DNA from: Acidithiobacillus ferruginosus
GTDB taxonomy: Bacteria > Pseudomonadota > Gammaproteobacteria > Acidithiobacillales > Acidithiobacillaceae
DNA length: 14,571 bases
Direction: 5' to 3'
NCBI RefSeq assembly: GCF_018854495.1
Contig: NZ_JABBDR010000077.1
Coordinates: forward strand, 1-14,571
A program made the translations under genes and the position numbers. Every line of letters begins with the position of its first letter. Within the stretch, counting starts at the first letter, position 1. Under the pieces are notes generated by a model that was given only the letters and a program-made list of their open reading frames with translations, searched no databases and was not told where the DNA came from. Of this stretch, positions 14,552-14,571 are shown piece by piece.

Positions 14552-14571
14552 GCTGACCGTGGCTACCGCGC

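Noticed and set aside
1..14571. CRISPR arrays, tRNA/rRNA genes, insertion sequences, iterons
   Set aside because: No spaced direct repeats, RNA gene signatures, transposase genes or tandem iterons were seen on either strand.

Overview
The window reads as part of a conjugative element, most likely a plasmid, from a Gram-negative proteobacterium. Three things support this: a run of P-type (VirB/Trb) type IV secretion genes in canonical order, a VirD4/TraG coupling protein, and a ParA/ParB partition pair. The DNA is moderately GC-rich. The mix of Trb-like genes, a TraE-type topoisomerase III and a TraF-type peptidase resembles IncP-like elements and those of environmental proteobacteria such as Acidithiobacillus, but the host assignment is only a guess. 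There is no replication initiator, integrase or relaxase in the window, so plasmid versus integrated element is not settled.

Layout, plus strand: the 3' end of a TrbL/VirB6 gene (to 412), then TrbF/VirB8 (507-1190), TrbG/VirB9 (1187-2209) and TrbI/VirB10 (2221-3513). Next come a small ribbon-helix-helix-like protein (3525-3821), topoisomerase III (3818-5767) and an unknown 78-residue protein (5742-5978). These are tightly packed, often overlapping, and look like one operon. A two-motif phospholipase D-like protein (6059-6949) follows. A strong extended -10 promoter then precedes a small unknown gene (7018-7311). A second promoter carrying a perfect 18-bp palindrome (7405-7422) precedes a ribbon-helix-helix protein/ParA/ParB operon (7434-10029). 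That operon ends in a terminator-like hairpin whose 3' arm contains the ribosome binding site of the VirD4/TraG gene (10112-12307). A second intrinsic terminator follows the coupling-protein gene.

Minus strand, convergent with the above: a TraF-type S26 signal peptidase (13985-14551, possibly beginning outside the window), an unknown 102-residue protein (13588-13896), a membrane M48 metallopeptidase (12985-13575) and a VirB1-type lytic transglycosylase (12311-12985). The last three follow each other closely. They look like envelope-remodelling and pilin-processing accessories of the transfer machine.

How it fits together: VirB6/8/9/10 form the inner-membrane scaffold and envelope-spanning core, VirD4 couples the DNA substrate, the transglycosylase opens the peptidoglycan, and the S26 peptidase would mature the pilin. 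Topoisomerase III probably resolves DNA during transfer or replication. The partition operon maintains the element and may regulate it, as KorA/IncC/KorB do in IncP plasmids. No intergenic stretch exceeds 300 bases; the longest is 7312-7433 and holds the partition promoter. The most interesting items are the hairpin in front of the coupling-protein gene, the 18-bp palindrome, the Cys at the expected nucleophile position of the signal peptidase, and several small unknown genes.
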